A stretch of DNA of 64,000 bases from Flexithrix dorotheae DSM 6795 (GCF_000379765.1 NZ_KB903454.1:124001-188000), one strand, 5' to 3'; positions 43,893 through 54,895 are shown, counted from the first letter of the stretch. Made by a program: numbers and translations. The notes: generated by a model not told the origin, from the sequence alone.

Positions 43893-45785
43893 TTAATTAA
43901 GTTTCAACTCATCCACAGGCTCCAAGGTATCCGGATTAATTACTTCCATTTCAATTTCTTCTCCATCTACATGGAATAATACCAGTGCATGTTGGGTGGT
44001 AAAGCCTGTTACATTTGGTGTCCAGGGGGTTTGTTCCTGCGCATAATAAGGAGCACCAGCCGCTCCATTATTGATCTGGTAAATAGTTCTGGAGATTTTA
44101 ATTTTTTTACCTTCCCAGTTTTCAGGGTACATTTCCATTCCAGCCTTAATCTCAGTTTTAGCATAATTATGCTCATCCCCCGTCATAATTGCCCTCACTT
44201 TCGAACTTTTATTGATGATAATATCCAGGTATTCATCCCTTCTTTCAATGATTCCCTTTGCCAAAGGCTTTCCTGCAATCACAGGGCGGTATTCATTATT
44301 TCCATTATACCACATATCATCTCTTACATGCCCGCCATTGGGAAAGCACGGAGTATGTTGGGTGAGGAAAACATGGTCAATATTATCATCTTTTTCCAAA
44401 GTCTTTATGGTAGACTGAAGCCACTTCAATTGTTGATCCATGATATAAGCATGTAATCCACCTCCGGTAAGGGGAATATTTCCCTCAGAAGGATTATATA
44501 AATAATTGGAGTTTAATACAATCACCGCCACATTATCATAGGTATAATAGAATACATTTTCTTTATAACTTGGAAAATCCACATTTCTACCAGGATCGTA
44601 AGAAGCTCCATCCTCACTTTCGGGGCCATTAGTAGGATTTACGAAAGCTTCATTAAATATGGCCTCAGCCGATTCAGTTTCAAAAGGGAATCGGTCTACA
44701 GAGGCTCTGCCACCACCTTCTTGTCTAAACTCCCGTAATAGTGCCTCATGATTACCCATGGAAATATAAATGGGGAAATAATGCCAGAAAGGTTCAACCG
44801 CTCTTTTCCAGTTAGCATATTGCAACCTTGCCTCATCAGGGTCTCTCAAATAACCATTAATCATATCACCTGAAAACTGAAAAAATTTCACATCTCTGTA
44901 TTTACTTAGAGCCATGATCTTTTTCATGATATAGAAATTGGCCCCATACAAATCCCGTTCTCCTCCCCCATTGCCACTCCTTGAATCACTTGCATAGGCA
45001 AATGTAAACTTAGTTTTTGTTCCCGGTTTTGGAGCCGTGTGCAAAGAATAAGTTTCCTTATTTTCTCCATACACTATGTTATAATCAAAATCTTTATCGG
45101 ATTCCAGGCCTGTAATTAAAATTTCATGATTTCGGGTAGCTTTTTCATCAGAAAAGGTTTTTCCGCCTACTTCCACACTGGCAATTATTTCATTGTTTGT
45201 TTCAAACGATATGGTTGCCCCTTCATCCGTTACCAGATTTACAAATGGTCCTTCTATCACTGAATCATCAATTTCGAAAGGCCCTTTTCCTTTAAATGAA
45301 ATTCTGCCATCATAAAGCATTCGGCCTTCTGCATCTACTACACGATAGCCGATTTTACCTTTTCCACTTTCTTCCCATCCAATCATATCGTATTTTCCTC
45401 CCATAATTCCTTTGATGGGAATTGTTGTTCTTCCTGACAAGATATTTGCTGTTTGCCGAAAGTATACCGGAAGCGGATGTTTAGAATCACCCTGCGGAAT
45501 AAAGCCATAATAAAGGGTTCCTTTCAATTCGGTATTCTTGAAATCGAAAAACAATCCGATAGGCATTCCCTGAGGATCTCCTTTCAGGTTTTCGAGTTTT
45601 AACCAGGGTTCATCTATAAATTCATAAATGGTATCCTTACCTGTAAAAATGAAAAACTTACCATCAGCATCCTGGTAAATATTAGAATAAACCGCTGGAA
45701 CTTCACTTTTTTTCTGGGCAATTACACTTTGCCAACCCAAACTAAATACAAAGCAGATGAGAGAAATAACAATATTAATTTTCAT
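43893..45785 (-). CDS. Secreted purple-acid-phosphatase-like metallophosphoesterase
   Basis: A 630-residue exported protein (signal ICFVFSLGWQSVIAQ). An N-terminal beta-rich region (about 25-250) is followed by a calcineurin-like domain. Metal-binding motifs are YASDSRSG, FSGDMING, SMGNHEALLREF, LTQHTPC and TGDEHNYAK, so all five blocks are present with the GNHE and GDxH signatures. It likely hydrolyses phosphate esters in the periplasm or at the surface. Substrate unknown. Flanked by a terminator on its 3' side. Confidence 0.88.
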   Translation of the reverse strand: MKINIVISLICFVFSLGWQSVIAQKKSEVPAVYSNIYQDADGKFFIFTGKDTIYEFIDEPWLKLENLKGDPQGMPIGLFFDFKNTELKGTLYYGFIPQGDSKHPLPVYFRQTANILSGRTTIPIKGIMGGKYDMIGWEESGKGKIGYRVVDAEGRMLYDGRISFKGKGPFEIDDSVIEGPFVNLVTDEGATISFETNNEIIASVEVGGKTFSDEKATRNHEILITGLESDKDFDYNIVYGENKETYSLHTAPKPGTKTKFTFAYASDSRSGNGGGERDLYGANFYIMKKIMALSKYRDVKFFQFSGDMINGYLRDPDEARLQYANWKRAVEPFWHYFPIYISMGNHEALLREFRQEGGGRASVDRFPFETESAEAIFNEAFVNPTNGPESEDGASYDPGRNVDFPSYKENVFYYTYDNVAVIVLNSNYLYNPSEGNIPLTGGGLHAYIMDQQLKWLQSTIKTLEKDDNIDHVFLTQHTPCFPNGGHVRDDMWYNGNNEYRPVIAGKPLAKGIIERRDEYLDIIINKSSKVRAIMTGDEHNYAKTEIKAGMEMYPENWEGKKIKISRTIYQINNGAAGAPYYAQEQTPWTPNVTGFTTQHALVLFHVDGEEIEMEVINPDTLEPVDELKLN

Positions 45786-45983
45786 TATTATAGCTTCAAT
45801 TAAAAAATAATTTCCAAAAATGATTTATTTCCTAAACCAATCTCCAATGGAAATTTTCAGTTAAAAAAATAGTAAACAATTAGGTCTGATATCCTGCTCT
45901 CAAAAGTAACAATTAGAATCAGAAGGTAAAATATTCCCTTTAAAAAGTAAACAGAACTTAAAAATTAGCCAACAAGTTTGGGA

Positions 45984-47015
45984 TTAAACCAAAATTTCAG
46001 GCAGGGTAATGATAAATTTGGAAGTATTTTTTTCAGAGCAGGAAAGCGCAACCTTTCCTCCAAGTTTTTCTGCGGCAAGACTTACTGTATACAACTCCAT
46101 TCCGGTATGGTGAGGATTATTGGAAGTTCTATAGAATAAATTAAAAATTTCCTGCTTTACTTTATCTGGAATTTTGCTGCAAAATAGCGTTACTTCAATT
46201 ATTAAAAATTGCTTTTCAATTTTTAAATTAAAATGAATGGCTTTCCCAGATTCCTGGGGAATGCTATTCGCTACACAATACTCAAAAATGTTCTGGAACA
46301 GGGTTCTTAAAATCTCCAGATCACTTCTAATAATCAACAATTCCGGAGCTTCTATATTGATTTGACTCAAATCAAACTTTTTGAATTTAGTCAAATTCCC
46401 CAAAACCTCCTCCAACACCCCATTTACCAATACCTTATCAGGGGTTACTATTGAATGTTTTAGATTATTGATGTGAAGTAATCCCCCAAGCATATCGTTC
46501 ATTTGGTTGGAAATTTCCTGCAGCATAGAAAGGTACTTCATGGATTTTTCGTCTTCAATTTCCTGTAATCCAACATTACACAAACCAATCAGTCTTACGA
46601 TGGGCCCTTTCAGGTCATGAGAAGCATTGTATACAAAGTCATCCAGTTCCTGATTAGAAACGAGTAAATCACTATAGGCTTTTTCCAGTTCCCGGGTTCT
46701 CTCCTTTACCTTTTCTTCCAGTTCTTCTTTTGCAGATTGCAGTTTATTGTTTTGTACCTGAATTAGGTCTTTGGCATGCTCTAACTGAACAGTTTTTTCA
46801 GTTAGCCTTTCATTGAGGCTATTCAGTTTATGTTGAAGACGATCTCCAATTTTGGTAATGAATTTCATATCAGCTAAAAGCAACCCATAATCTTGGGTCA
46901 GGCGTTGGTATTCCTTAAAAATAACCTGAAGACCTTTTTTATCCAGGTCCTCAAGTGTTTTCCGGTCGACCAGGCTTTGCGCCCTTGCTAATATCTTTTC
47001 TTCATTACTAAACAT
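45984..47015 (-). CDS. Histidine-kinase-like protein with degraded ATP-binding domain
   Basis: A 343-residue cytosolic protein from the Met at 47015 (a start at 47048 adds 11 residues). An N-terminal helical part and a long coiled coil (about 70-125, EELEEKVKERTRELEKAY) lead to an H-box, SHDLKGPIVRL (H144 by the longer numbering). In the ATP domain the first N-box Asn is kept (N253) but the second is Tyr257, and the DxGxG box is replaced by LFCSKIP (about 288-294). Only the F-box EIFNLFYRT and part of the G2 loop (HTGMELY) remain. It probably dimerises and may be phosphorylated by, or bind, another protein rather than act as a kinase. Confidence 0.8.
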   Translation of the reverse strand: MFSNEEKILARAQSLVDRKTLEDLDKKGLQVIFKEYQRLTQDYGLLLADMKFITKIGDRLQHKLNSLNERLTEKTVQLEHAKDLIQVQNNKLQSAKEELEEKVKERTRELEKAYSDLLVSNQELDDFVYNASHDLKGPIVRLIGLCNVGLQEIEDEKSMKYLSMLQEISNQMNDMLGGLLHINNLKHSIVTPDKVLVNGVLEEVLGNLTKFKKFDLSQINIEAPELLIIRSDLEILRTLFQNIFEYCVANSIPQESGKAIHFNLKIEKQFLIIEVTLFCSKIPDKVKQEIFNLFYRTSNNPHHTGMELYTVSLAAEKLGGKVALSCSEKNTSKFIITLPEILV

Positions 47016-47079
47016 AGAATCACAAAAACTATAATGCCAATAACGCATGTTTTTGCAATTCTATATTCACAAATATTAA

Positions 47080-48009
47080 TTATTCGGCCATTCCGATCTC
47101 TTTCAACCAGGCTGCACACCTATCCGGCCAGGATAAAGTAGTGGTTCCTTCCCTTCCTAATCCATATCCGTGCCCTCCCTTGTTGTATAAGTGCATTTCG
47201 GAAGGAGTATCATACTTTAATAAAGCCTCATAAAACCTTATGCTGTTCTGAACAGGCACAGCCTTATCATCGCGTGAATGCACAAGAAAAGTGGGTGGTG
47301 TAGCTTCAGTAATATGCAATTCATTCGAATATTTAGAAACCAGGTTAAAATCATTAGTCTGGCCAATTAAATTTCTTCTTGAGCCCATATGACCCACTCC
47401 CTCCTTAAAGGAAACCACTGGGTAAATCAAAATATTAAAATCAGGACGGACGGATGTTTTATCTGTAATCCCACCTACAATATCATTAAAATGAGTTCCG
47501 GCTGTAGCAGCTAAATGCCCCCCTGCAGAAAAACCCATTATCCCTACTTTTTCCGGGTCAATGTTCCATTTATCTGCATTTTGCCTTACCATTCTTATCG
47601 CTTGTTGCGCATCCATTAATGGACCAATGGTTTTATCCTCCATTATTCTGTCATCTGGTAACCTATATTTTAAGACAATCCCAGCCACACCAAATGAGTT
47701 TAACCATTTGGCTATCTGAAAACCTTCATGATCAATTGCTAAAATTCCATATCCTCCTCCCGGGCAAATAACTACCGCAGCCCCGGTGGCTTTTTCTTTT
47801 TCTGGCAAAAACAGTTGAATGGTTGGCTGTGACACTTGCCTTACCCTTAAAATTCCATTGACCTGGTGGATTTCATTTAATTCAAAATCTATTGAACCTG
47901 GCGCACCATCCGGCCAGAGAAATAGAGAATCTCCGGAATTTTGACCTATCGAATTAAAGCTATTTGTCAGAATGATGGTTATAATAATTAATTTAAAAAT
48001 AATTTTCAT
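47080..48009 (-). CDS. Alpha/beta-hydrolase, acetylxylan-esterase/BD-FAE-like
   Basis: A 309-residue secreted hydrolase (signal LIIITIILTNSFNSIGQ). The oxyanion region is VICPGGGYGILAIDHEG, the nucleophile elbow is GFSAGGHLAA, the acid is in LVHSRDDKAVPVQ and the base His is in YNKGGHGYGLG. This is a complete catalytic triad. Relatives deacetylate xylan, ferulate esters or other sugars, so it may serve polysaccharide degradation, but no glycoside hydrolase is near. Sits 31-64 nt before the kinase-like gene on the same strand. Confidence 0.88.
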   Translation of the reverse strand: MKIIFKLIIITIILTNSFNSIGQNSGDSLFLWPDGAPGSIDFELNEIHQVNGILRVRQVSQPTIQLFLPEKEKATGAAVVICPGGGYGILAIDHEGFQIAKWLNSFGVAGIVLKYRLPDDRIMEDKTIGPLMDAQQAIRMVRQNADKWNIDPEKVGIMGFSAGGHLAATAGTHFNDIVGGITDKTSVRPDFNILIYPVVSFKEGVGHMGSRRNLIGQTNDFNLVSKYSNELHITEATPPTFLVHSRDDKAVPVQNSIRFYEALLKYDTPSEMHLYNKGGHGYGLGREGTTTLSWPDRCAAWLKEIGMAE

Positions 48010-48331
48010 TTTCCTATTATTATCAATTTCGGTTGTTAAATTTAGCCAATTAGTAACCTGCCTATTTACAAGACAGCTTGTTTTTCAGGGCAGAATTAAA
48101 AATTGACCTAAATTTAACTACGGAGTTTTAGAAAGTACTCAAATTTCGTATTTTTTGATATTTTACCTTATTACTTACTACTCAATATTTTATCTTCCAG
48201 ATATGAAATCCACTGTTTTCAGATAGTTTATTTGATTTCTGTATTTTGAAAAAGCATCGAATTTAAGGGTGGTGTTCTACATCATTTTTAAAAGTTTAAT
48301 CAATTCCTAATTGTAAATTATTTAAGAAAAA
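48010..48331. other. Divergent intergenic region, esterase / mpgS
   Basis: About 320 bases without a gene. AT-rich; no clear TAnnTTTG box with a matching TTG was found for either direction, and no strong hairpin. Confidence 0.5.
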
Positions 48332-49630
48332 ATGAAGATTGAAATTCCAAGAGAAGTAGAAAGATTTGGTCCAATTGTTTTCCATGGCGTGCAGAAGGTT
48401 TATGAATTAGACGCTGGTTTGCGAAATGCCAAAAACGATAAGGACGACAACCCCATTATGAAAAGAATTGCCTATGACACCCAGCATGAAATTCAAAAGC
48501 AAATGGCAATTGTTGTACCCATAAGAAACGAGAAAATTAAACTGATAGAAGGGGTTTTAAGCGGAATTCCTCACCACTGCCTTATCATCATTGTATCCAA
48601 CAGTCCCAGATACCCAATGGATCGGTATAAGCTGGAAAAGGATGCTATTGAACATATGGAGCATTTTATGGACAGAGATTTTTTAATTGTCCATCAGAAA
48701 GATCCCAAGTTGGGAGAAGCCTGTGCCGCAGCAGGTTATACGCACTTGCTCGATAAAAATGGAGTCGTAAAGGATGGAAAAGCTGAAGGGATGATTTTGA
48801 GTAAAATGCTGGCTTATATATGTGGCAAAAAGTATATAGGTTTCATTGATTCAGACAATTATTTCCCAGGTGCTGTAATGGAATATGTGCATGAATATGG
48901 TGCCGGATTTACCATGAGTAATTCTGATTATACCATGGTTCGGATTTCATGGCATAGTAAACCCAAAGTTGTGGAATCCAATTTGTTTTTTGCCAAAAGA
49001 GGAAGAGCTTCTGAACATACCAATAGAATTTTAAACCGGTTGATCAGTAGTTTTACAGGGTATGGTACGGAAACCATTAAAACAGGAAATGCAGGAGAAC
49101 ACGCCATGACAATGGATTTGGCCATGAAACTGGATTACTCTTCAGGATATTCTATAGAACCTTATCATTATATTAATGTATTGGAAAAATTTGGGGGTAT
49201 TATTGCCAATCCATCAGAAGATGTTATGAACCAGCAGGTAGAATTCTTTCAGATTGAATCCAGGAATCCACATCTTCACGAAGTAAAAGGGGATCAGCAT
49301 GTGAAGGACATGAGTAAAGCAGCTATGGAGTGTATTTACAATTCTCCTATTTGTCCGGATGCTCTGAAGGAAAATATTATGGAGGACCTGGTTACCAGAA
49401 AGATTTTGCCAAAAGGCGAAAAAATTGGCAATACGCTAAGATATTATCCTGCACTCGAGAATTTTGATTTAAGGAAATTTAAGGAAGTATTGAAAAATCA
49501 GGAATATGCCGGATTATTTAAGGCTAAATTACCAGAATTTAAAGAAACCAAAGTTTCAAAGCCAATAAGAGATACCAAACTGGCAAAGGAAAGTGTACTC
49601 CCGGAAAAAGGAAAGCTCGAAATGAAATAA
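48332..49630 (+). CDS. mpgS: Mannosyl-3-phosphoglycerate synthase
   Basis: A 432-residue GT55 glycosyltransferase that joins GDP-mannose to 3-phosphoglycerate. The start RFGPIVFHGVQKVYELDAG, the AIVVPIRNEKIKLIEGVLSGIPHHC donor region and the metal motif D173-S-D175 (IGFIDSDNYFPGAV) match the family. With the downstream phosphatase it makes mannosylglycerate, a compatible solute against salt, heat or desiccation. The C-terminal tail beyond about residue 405 is lysine-rich and variable. A terminator follows 24 nt after the stop. Confidence 0.93.
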   Translation: MKIEIPREVERFGPIVFHGVQKVYELDAGLRNAKNDKDDNPIMKRIAYDTQHEIQKQMAIVVPIRNEKIKLIEGVLSGIPHHCLIIIVSNSPRYPMDRYKLEKDAIEHMEHFMDRDFLIVHQKDPKLGEACAAAGYTHLLDKNGVVKDGKAEGMILSKMLAYICGKKYIGFIDSDNYFPGAVMEYVHEYGAGFTMSNSDYTMVRISWHSKPKVVESNLFFAKRGRASEHTNRILNRLISSFTGYGTETIKTGNAGEHAMTMDLAMKLDYSSGYSIEPYHYINVLEKFGGIIANPSEDVMNQQVEFFQIESRNPHLHEVKGDQHVKDMSKAAMECIYNSPICPDALKENIMEDLVTRKILPKGEKIGNTLRYYPALENFDLRKFKEVLKNQEYAGLFKAKLPEFKETKVSKPIRDTKLAKESVLPEKGKLEMK

Positions 49631-49654
49631 TTCTTATTGAATCTGATGAATCCG

Positions 49655-49688
49655 GAGCATGTTTATTAAATTAAACATGCTCTTTTTT
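49655..49688 (+). terminator. Intrinsic terminator between mpgS and mpgP
   Basis: A perfect 11-bp stem GAGCATGTTTA / TAAACATGCTC, 6-nt loop, then six T residues. It lies inside what would otherwise be a two-gene operon and ends 23 nt before the next start codon. Confidence 0.85.
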
Positions 49689-49711
49689 AAACATTTTAAT
49701 CTTCTGACATT

Positions 49712-50524
49712 TTGGCCAAACCAATCATATTTACAGACCTTGACGGTACACTTATCGATTTTAAAACCTATTCTTTTGAAAGGACTAAGGATACAGTAGA
49801 AAAATTAACCCAAAAAGGTATTCCCATAGTTTTTTGTTCCTCCAAAACCAGGGTAGAACAGGCCTATTACCGGAAAGCTCTAAAAAATGAACACCCATTT
49901 ATTACGGAAAATGGTAGTGCTATTTTTGTTCCTTCCGGTTATTTTAACTTTGATTTTGATTATCAAAAGGAGATTGAAAACTATAAGGTAATTGAGTTGG
50001 GAGTAGATTATAAAACCATCAGGAAAACAATTGAATCTGCCAGAGAAAAAACAAAAGTGGCAAATTTTGGATATGCAGACTTGGATTTGGAAGAAATTTC
50101 TTCAATTATCAAACTAGCTCCAGAAGCCGCCAAAAGAGCATCTACAAGAGATTATACAGAAACCATTATCAAAGGAGATGTAACCTCACCTGCATTTGAG
50201 GAATTTAAGGAAGAGCTTTTGCAAAATAACCTGATATGTGTTTCCGGAGGGAAATACCATACCGTAATGGGAAAGCAAAGTGATAAGGGAAAAGCAGTGG
50301 AAAAACTGGCCTCGCTTTACCGAAAAGCATTTGGAGAAGTGCTCACCATTGGTTTAGGAGATAGTGCCAATGATCAGCCCTTACTAAAGGTTGTTGACCA
50401 GGGTTATTTGGTGCAAAAACCCGGAAATTATTGGGAAGACATGGATATTGATGGATTAAACAAAATAAATGGTATTGGCCCGGAAGGCTGGGTATTAGCC
50501 ACAAGCCCACTTCTGGTTAAATAA
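49712..50524 (+). CDS. mpgP: Mannosyl-3-phosphoglycerate phosphatase
   Basis: A 270-residue HAD-superfamily phosphatase that removes phosphate from mannosyl-3-phosphoglycerate to give mannosylglycerate. Motif I is FTDLDGTLIDF (D9, D11), the cap region has ENGSAIFVP and motif IV is GLGDSANDQPLL. The start is a TTG at 49712 (MAKPIIFTDLDGT); no ATG or GTG lies close enough to replace it. It begins 23 nt beyond an intrinsic terminator, so expression must come from read-through or a promoter I cannot see. Low phosphatase supply would be the expected result. Confidence 0.9.
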   Translation: MAKPIIFTDLDGTLIDFKTYSFERTKDTVEKLTQKGIPIVFCSSKTRVEQAYYRKALKNEHPFITENGSAIFVPSGYFNFDFDYQKEIENYKVIELGVDYKTIRKTIESAREKTKVANFGYADLDLEEISSIIKLAPEAAKRASTRDYTETIIKGDVTSPAFEEFKEELLQNNLICVSGGKYHTVMGKQSDKGKAVEKLASLYRKAFGEVLTIGLGDSANDQPLLKVVDQGYLVQKPGNYWEDMDIDGLNKINGIGPEGWVLATSPLLVK

Positions 50525-50525
50525 G

Positions 50526-50762
50526 TTATTTTCCCAATTCTCTATATTTCCTTTTAGCACTTTCTTTTAATTGTAAAAACACAATCTGGGTAATGGAGAA
50601 AGCCAGACAAAGAGTTAATATTACCCCACCAATACCGGACTTACTTTTAAGAATCAATTCCAAAAAGAAGTAAATACTGATACAGGCAAGTGTTAATATA
50701 GAAAACACTCTCATGTAATAATCAAACTTTTTAATTAATTGAGATCTAGTTGTGGTCGCCAT
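50526..50762 (-). CDS. Small two-helix membrane protein, unknown
   Basis: A 78-residue protein with two hydrophobic helices (FSILTLACISIYFFLELIL and GGVILTLCLAFSITQIVFLQL) and a basic C-terminus (ESAKRKYRELGK). No family recognised. Its stop codon lies one base from the mpgP stop, convergently. Size and hydropathy make it a credible gene. Confidence 0.6.
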   Translation of the reverse strand: MATTTRSQLIKKFDYYMRVFSILTLACISIYFFLELILKSKSGIGGVILTLCLAFSITQIVFLQLKESAKRKYRELGK

Positions 50763-50940
50763 TTGGATTCAGAATATTTGGGTATGTGTTTACAGTCCAT
50801 TTAAATTAAGCATTTTTTGGCTTGTTGTCAATAAAAAATTCTTATTTCCTAAAAACAACCTGAAAGACAATTGATAATTTGGTCTTAGAGTGGAATTATA
50901 TAATTTAAAAAACTTAGCTCACCCCTTTCCTTTAAGCTTT

Positions 50941-50972
50941 TTTGCTATAGTAACATTAGGCTGCTAATTTTG
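50941..50972 (+). promoter_or_regulatory. Bacteroidota-type promoter for the thioesterase
   Basis: TTTG at 50941-50944, 20 bp spacing, then TAATTTTG at 50965-50972, both perfect matches. The predicted start near 50979 gives a leader of about 28 nt. Confidence 0.75.
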
Positions 50973-51006
50973 CATTCTGATAACTTCAATTAAAAAAACT
51001 ATAAGC

Positions 51007-51558
51007 ATGGTTGAAACTGGGAAAAAAGTGGCGCAATCACAAACCACCATTACAGAATTAATGATACCTTCATATGCCAATTTTGGTGGAAAAATACATG
51101 GTGGAATATTATTGTCATTGATGGATAAGGTGGCTTATGCCTGCGCCAGTAAACATGCAGGAAATTACTGTGTAACCGTTTCGGTGGATAATGTTGAGTT
51201 TTTGCAACCGGTGGAAGTGGGAGATCTGGTTTCCATGCATGCTTCGGTTAATTTTGTGGGAAAAACATCACTTGTAGTGGGGATAAAAGTAATAGCTGAA
51301 AATGTGAAAAAGGGACTGGTGAAGCATACAAACTCCTCCTATTTCACCATGGTAGCTAAAGAAGACGATAAACCAACTCCTGTTCCTCCTCTAATACTCG
51401 AAAGCACCAAGGAAGTCAGGAGATTTTGGGAAGCCATGCAAAGGAGGGAATTGAAAAGAAACTTTAATGAAAAAATGGACAAAACTAAAAATATAGAGGA
51501 TTTACAAAAGGCCCTTGAAACGATCAAGAGCCAGAGATGTATTGTGAAATTTGAGTGA
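51007..51558 (+). CDS. Acyl-CoA thioesterase (hotdog fold)
   Basis: A 183-residue hotdog-fold thioesterase. The signature is YANFGGKIHGGILLSLMDKVAYACASKHAG (about 18-47), with catalytic-type Gly/His and Asp residues, then VSVDNVEFLQPVEVGDLVSMHASV. It probably hydrolyses medium or long acyl-CoA in the cytoplasm. A lysine-rich helical tail (about 135-183) extends beyond the core. It has its own promoter and is convergent, 5 nt apart, with the SGNH hydrolase. Confidence 0.9.
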   Translation: MVETGKKVAQSQTTITELMIPSYANFGGKIHGGILLSLMDKVAYACASKHAGNYCVTVSVDNVEFLQPVEVGDLVSMHASVNFVGKTSLVVGIKVIAENVKKGLVKHTNSSYFTMVAKEDDKPTPVPPLILESTKEVRRFWEAMQRRELKRNFNEKMDKTKNIEDLQKALETIKSQRCIVKFE

Positions 51559-51563
51559 AAATT

Positions 51564-52202
51564 TTAATTTTTAATGGCCTTTGCTGCAAGCTCAGCCATA
51601 ACTTTCGCTCCTTTAGCATTTGGGTGGATATTATCAGGCAGGAGCTCCATTTGCCCCTCAAATCCTTCGAAAAAATTAATTGTACCTAAATCATGGTCTT
51701 TGGCTAATTCCCTAACCTGATCGGTAATTACCCCTTCTACTATTTCTTTTGAGATTCCCCAGGGATTTTCTCCGGCAGGTGGAGGAATTCCCAGCCATAT
51801 TTTTGGTTTTGATTTTAATTTTTGGAAAATCCCTATCATCTCAGCAAAATCCTTTTTGTATTCATTGGAATGCGCTTCCCAGTTTATTGGTTTGGAATCA
51901 TTAGTACCCAATAAAATGATAATCACATCAGGCTTAAATTTTTTGGCCTTTTTAAACTCCGGCAAAGACCAATAGGGTTTATTTCCATTTTTTAACATGG
52001 TTGCCCCACTGTTTCCAAAGTTTTTAACCACCCAGCTTTCACCCAGGATTTTTCCCAATTGTTGTGGATAGGCAAGTGAATCTCTACCTTCAATACCGGC
52101 TCCATAAGTAATACTGTTTCCCACACAAGCCACTTTAGTTTGTGCAAAAAGCTGTAAAGAAAGAAACAAAAATAATAAAAGGTTAAACAATTTCATTTTC
52201 AT
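51564..52202 (-). CDS. Secreted SGNH/GDSL hydrolase
   Basis: A 212-residue exported esterase (signal LLLFLFLSLQLFAQ). Block I is VACVGNSITYGAG with the nucleophile Ser in GNSIT. Block III is IILLGTNDSKPINW with the conserved Asn. The base pair lies in LLPDNIHPNAKGAKVM (D and H). Relatives deacetylate sugars such as sialic acid or xylan. It lies 9 nt after the membrane protein gene, so they form an operon. Confidence 0.9.
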   Translation of the reverse strand: MKMKLFNLLLFLFLSLQLFAQTKVACVGNSITYGAGIEGRDSLAYPQQLGKILGESWVVKNFGNSGATMLKNGNKPYWSLPEFKKAKKFKPDVIIILLGTNDSKPINWEAHSNEYKKDFAEMIGIFQKLKSKPKIWLGIPPPAGENPWGISKEIVEGVITDQVRELAKDHDLGTINFFEGFEGQMELLPDNIHPNAKGAKVMAELAAKAIKN

Positions 52203-52211
52203 ATTTTATAA

Positions 52212-53087
52212 TTAATCAGCTATTAAATGATCTTCGAGACTTACTTCATCTTCCCCAGAAATATCTTCTTCATATCTGTAATAAAGTGCAGTTAAAGCAG
52301 AAACAGTAAATGCCATCAAAAAGCTGCCTAAGGCAATTTGAATAATCATCTGAATGATTTGACCTATTCCAGGAATTAGGGCAAAAGCTACAGAAAATAA
52401 ACCGATAAGGAATGAAGCCATAAATACAGCCATAAAAAACAGAAAAGCTATGCCTACTAGCTTTAAACTTCTCATCCAGTTAATATGCTTAAGGCTATAT
52501 TCAATTGAATCTACAAAGGAATAACCACCTACTACAGCAGCCGGAATTAGCAAGGTAAACCGGAAAATAAAGAGTAAAGCCACTGGAAAAAGTATGAATG
52601 GTAAAAAAGGTAAAAGCAGATAGGAAACAATGCTTAAGGTAAGCAAAATTACTGAAATAATATACTGTAAAGTTCCTATTATAAACAATTCAATTACACC
52701 TTTTCTAAATGAATACCCCAATGCAGTATTGAAATTTGCCACCCCACTTTTCACTTGCATTTCGGCAAGGATAAAGGCGAAATAATATCCCCAGGAAGAA
52801 ATAAGGCCAATTCCAAAAAGTGCCAGAAACAGGTAAACCAAATTAGTAGGATCCACAAAAACTTTAGCCATCTCTTCAGATAGTTTTTGCACCTCTGTCG
52901 GATCCTGCAGTCCCTGAAGCATTTCCTGGTCTATCCCGATTAATCCTACTATTACTCCACCAAAAATCAGTATCATTCCCAACATATTCAATGCATAAAC
53001 TCCGGAAACTTTCATAATAATTTTTCCAGTAAGGTTAAAAATAGCATTAAAAATATCTCCTTTAAATCCTCTCTGATAGTTATTCAT
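52212..53087 (-). CDS. Multi-helix membrane protein, unknown
   Basis: A 291-residue integral membrane protein from the Met at 53087 (MNNYQRGFKGDIFNAIFNL). A longer frame from 53144 is rejected because its first codons lie in the pgi terminator hairpin. Five to six helices are visible, among them YALNMLGMILIFGGVIVGLIG, LVYLFLALFGIGLISSWGYY and LKLVGIAFLFFMAVFMASFLIGLF. The acidic C-terminus (EEDISGEDEVSLEDHLIAD) is cytoplasmic-looking. No family assigned. Confidence 0.75.
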   Translation of the reverse strand: MNNYQRGFKGDIFNAIFNLTGKIIMKVSGVYALNMLGMILIFGGVIVGLIGIDQEMLQGLQDPTEVQKLSEEMAKVFVDPTNLVYLFLALFGIGLISSWGYYFAFILAEMQVKSGVANFNTALGYSFRKGVIELFIIGTLQYIISVILLTLSIVSYLLLPFLPFILFPVALLFIFRFTLLIPAAVVGGYSFVDSIEYSLKHINWMRSLKLVGIAFLFFMAVFMASFLIGLFSVAFALIPGIGQIIQMIIQIALGSFLMAFTVSALTALYYRYEEDISGEDEVSLEDHLIAD

Positions 53088-53115
53088 GGTAAAAGATGAT
53101 GTACTTTTTTGATAC

Positions 53116-53155
53116 AAAAAAAGCATTTTCCCTAGGGCAACCAAAGGAAAATGCT
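53116..53155 (-). terminator. pgi intrinsic terminator
   Basis: On the minus strand AGCATTTTCC pairs with GGAAAATGCT (10 bp, 14-nt loop) and is followed by a T run, about 20 nt past the pgi stop codon. Confidence 0.8.
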
Positions 53156-53173
53156 CTTGAAAATAGTTAAATT

Positions 53174-54826
<1,653 letters not shown>

Positions 54827-54863
54827 TTATGAAATATTTAAGTAGTACTACTTAGTTAATTTA

Positions 54864-54895
54864 CAAATTAAATTGTTGGGGTGAAATTAAGCCAA
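54864..54895 (-). promoter_or_regulatory. Candidate pgi promoter
   Basis: On the minus strand TTG (54893-54895) and TTAATTTG (54864-54871, one mismatch to TAnnTTTG) are 21 bp apart, about 40 nt before the pgi start. Confidence 0.35.

Noticed and set aside
43989-44456. 155-codon plus-strand frame
   Set aside because: Antisense to the metallophosphatase, whose metal motifs are clearly coded on the minus strand.
53088-53144. Longer start for the 52212 membrane protein
   Set aside because: The extra codons lie across the pgi terminator hairpin, so the Met at 53087 is the better start.
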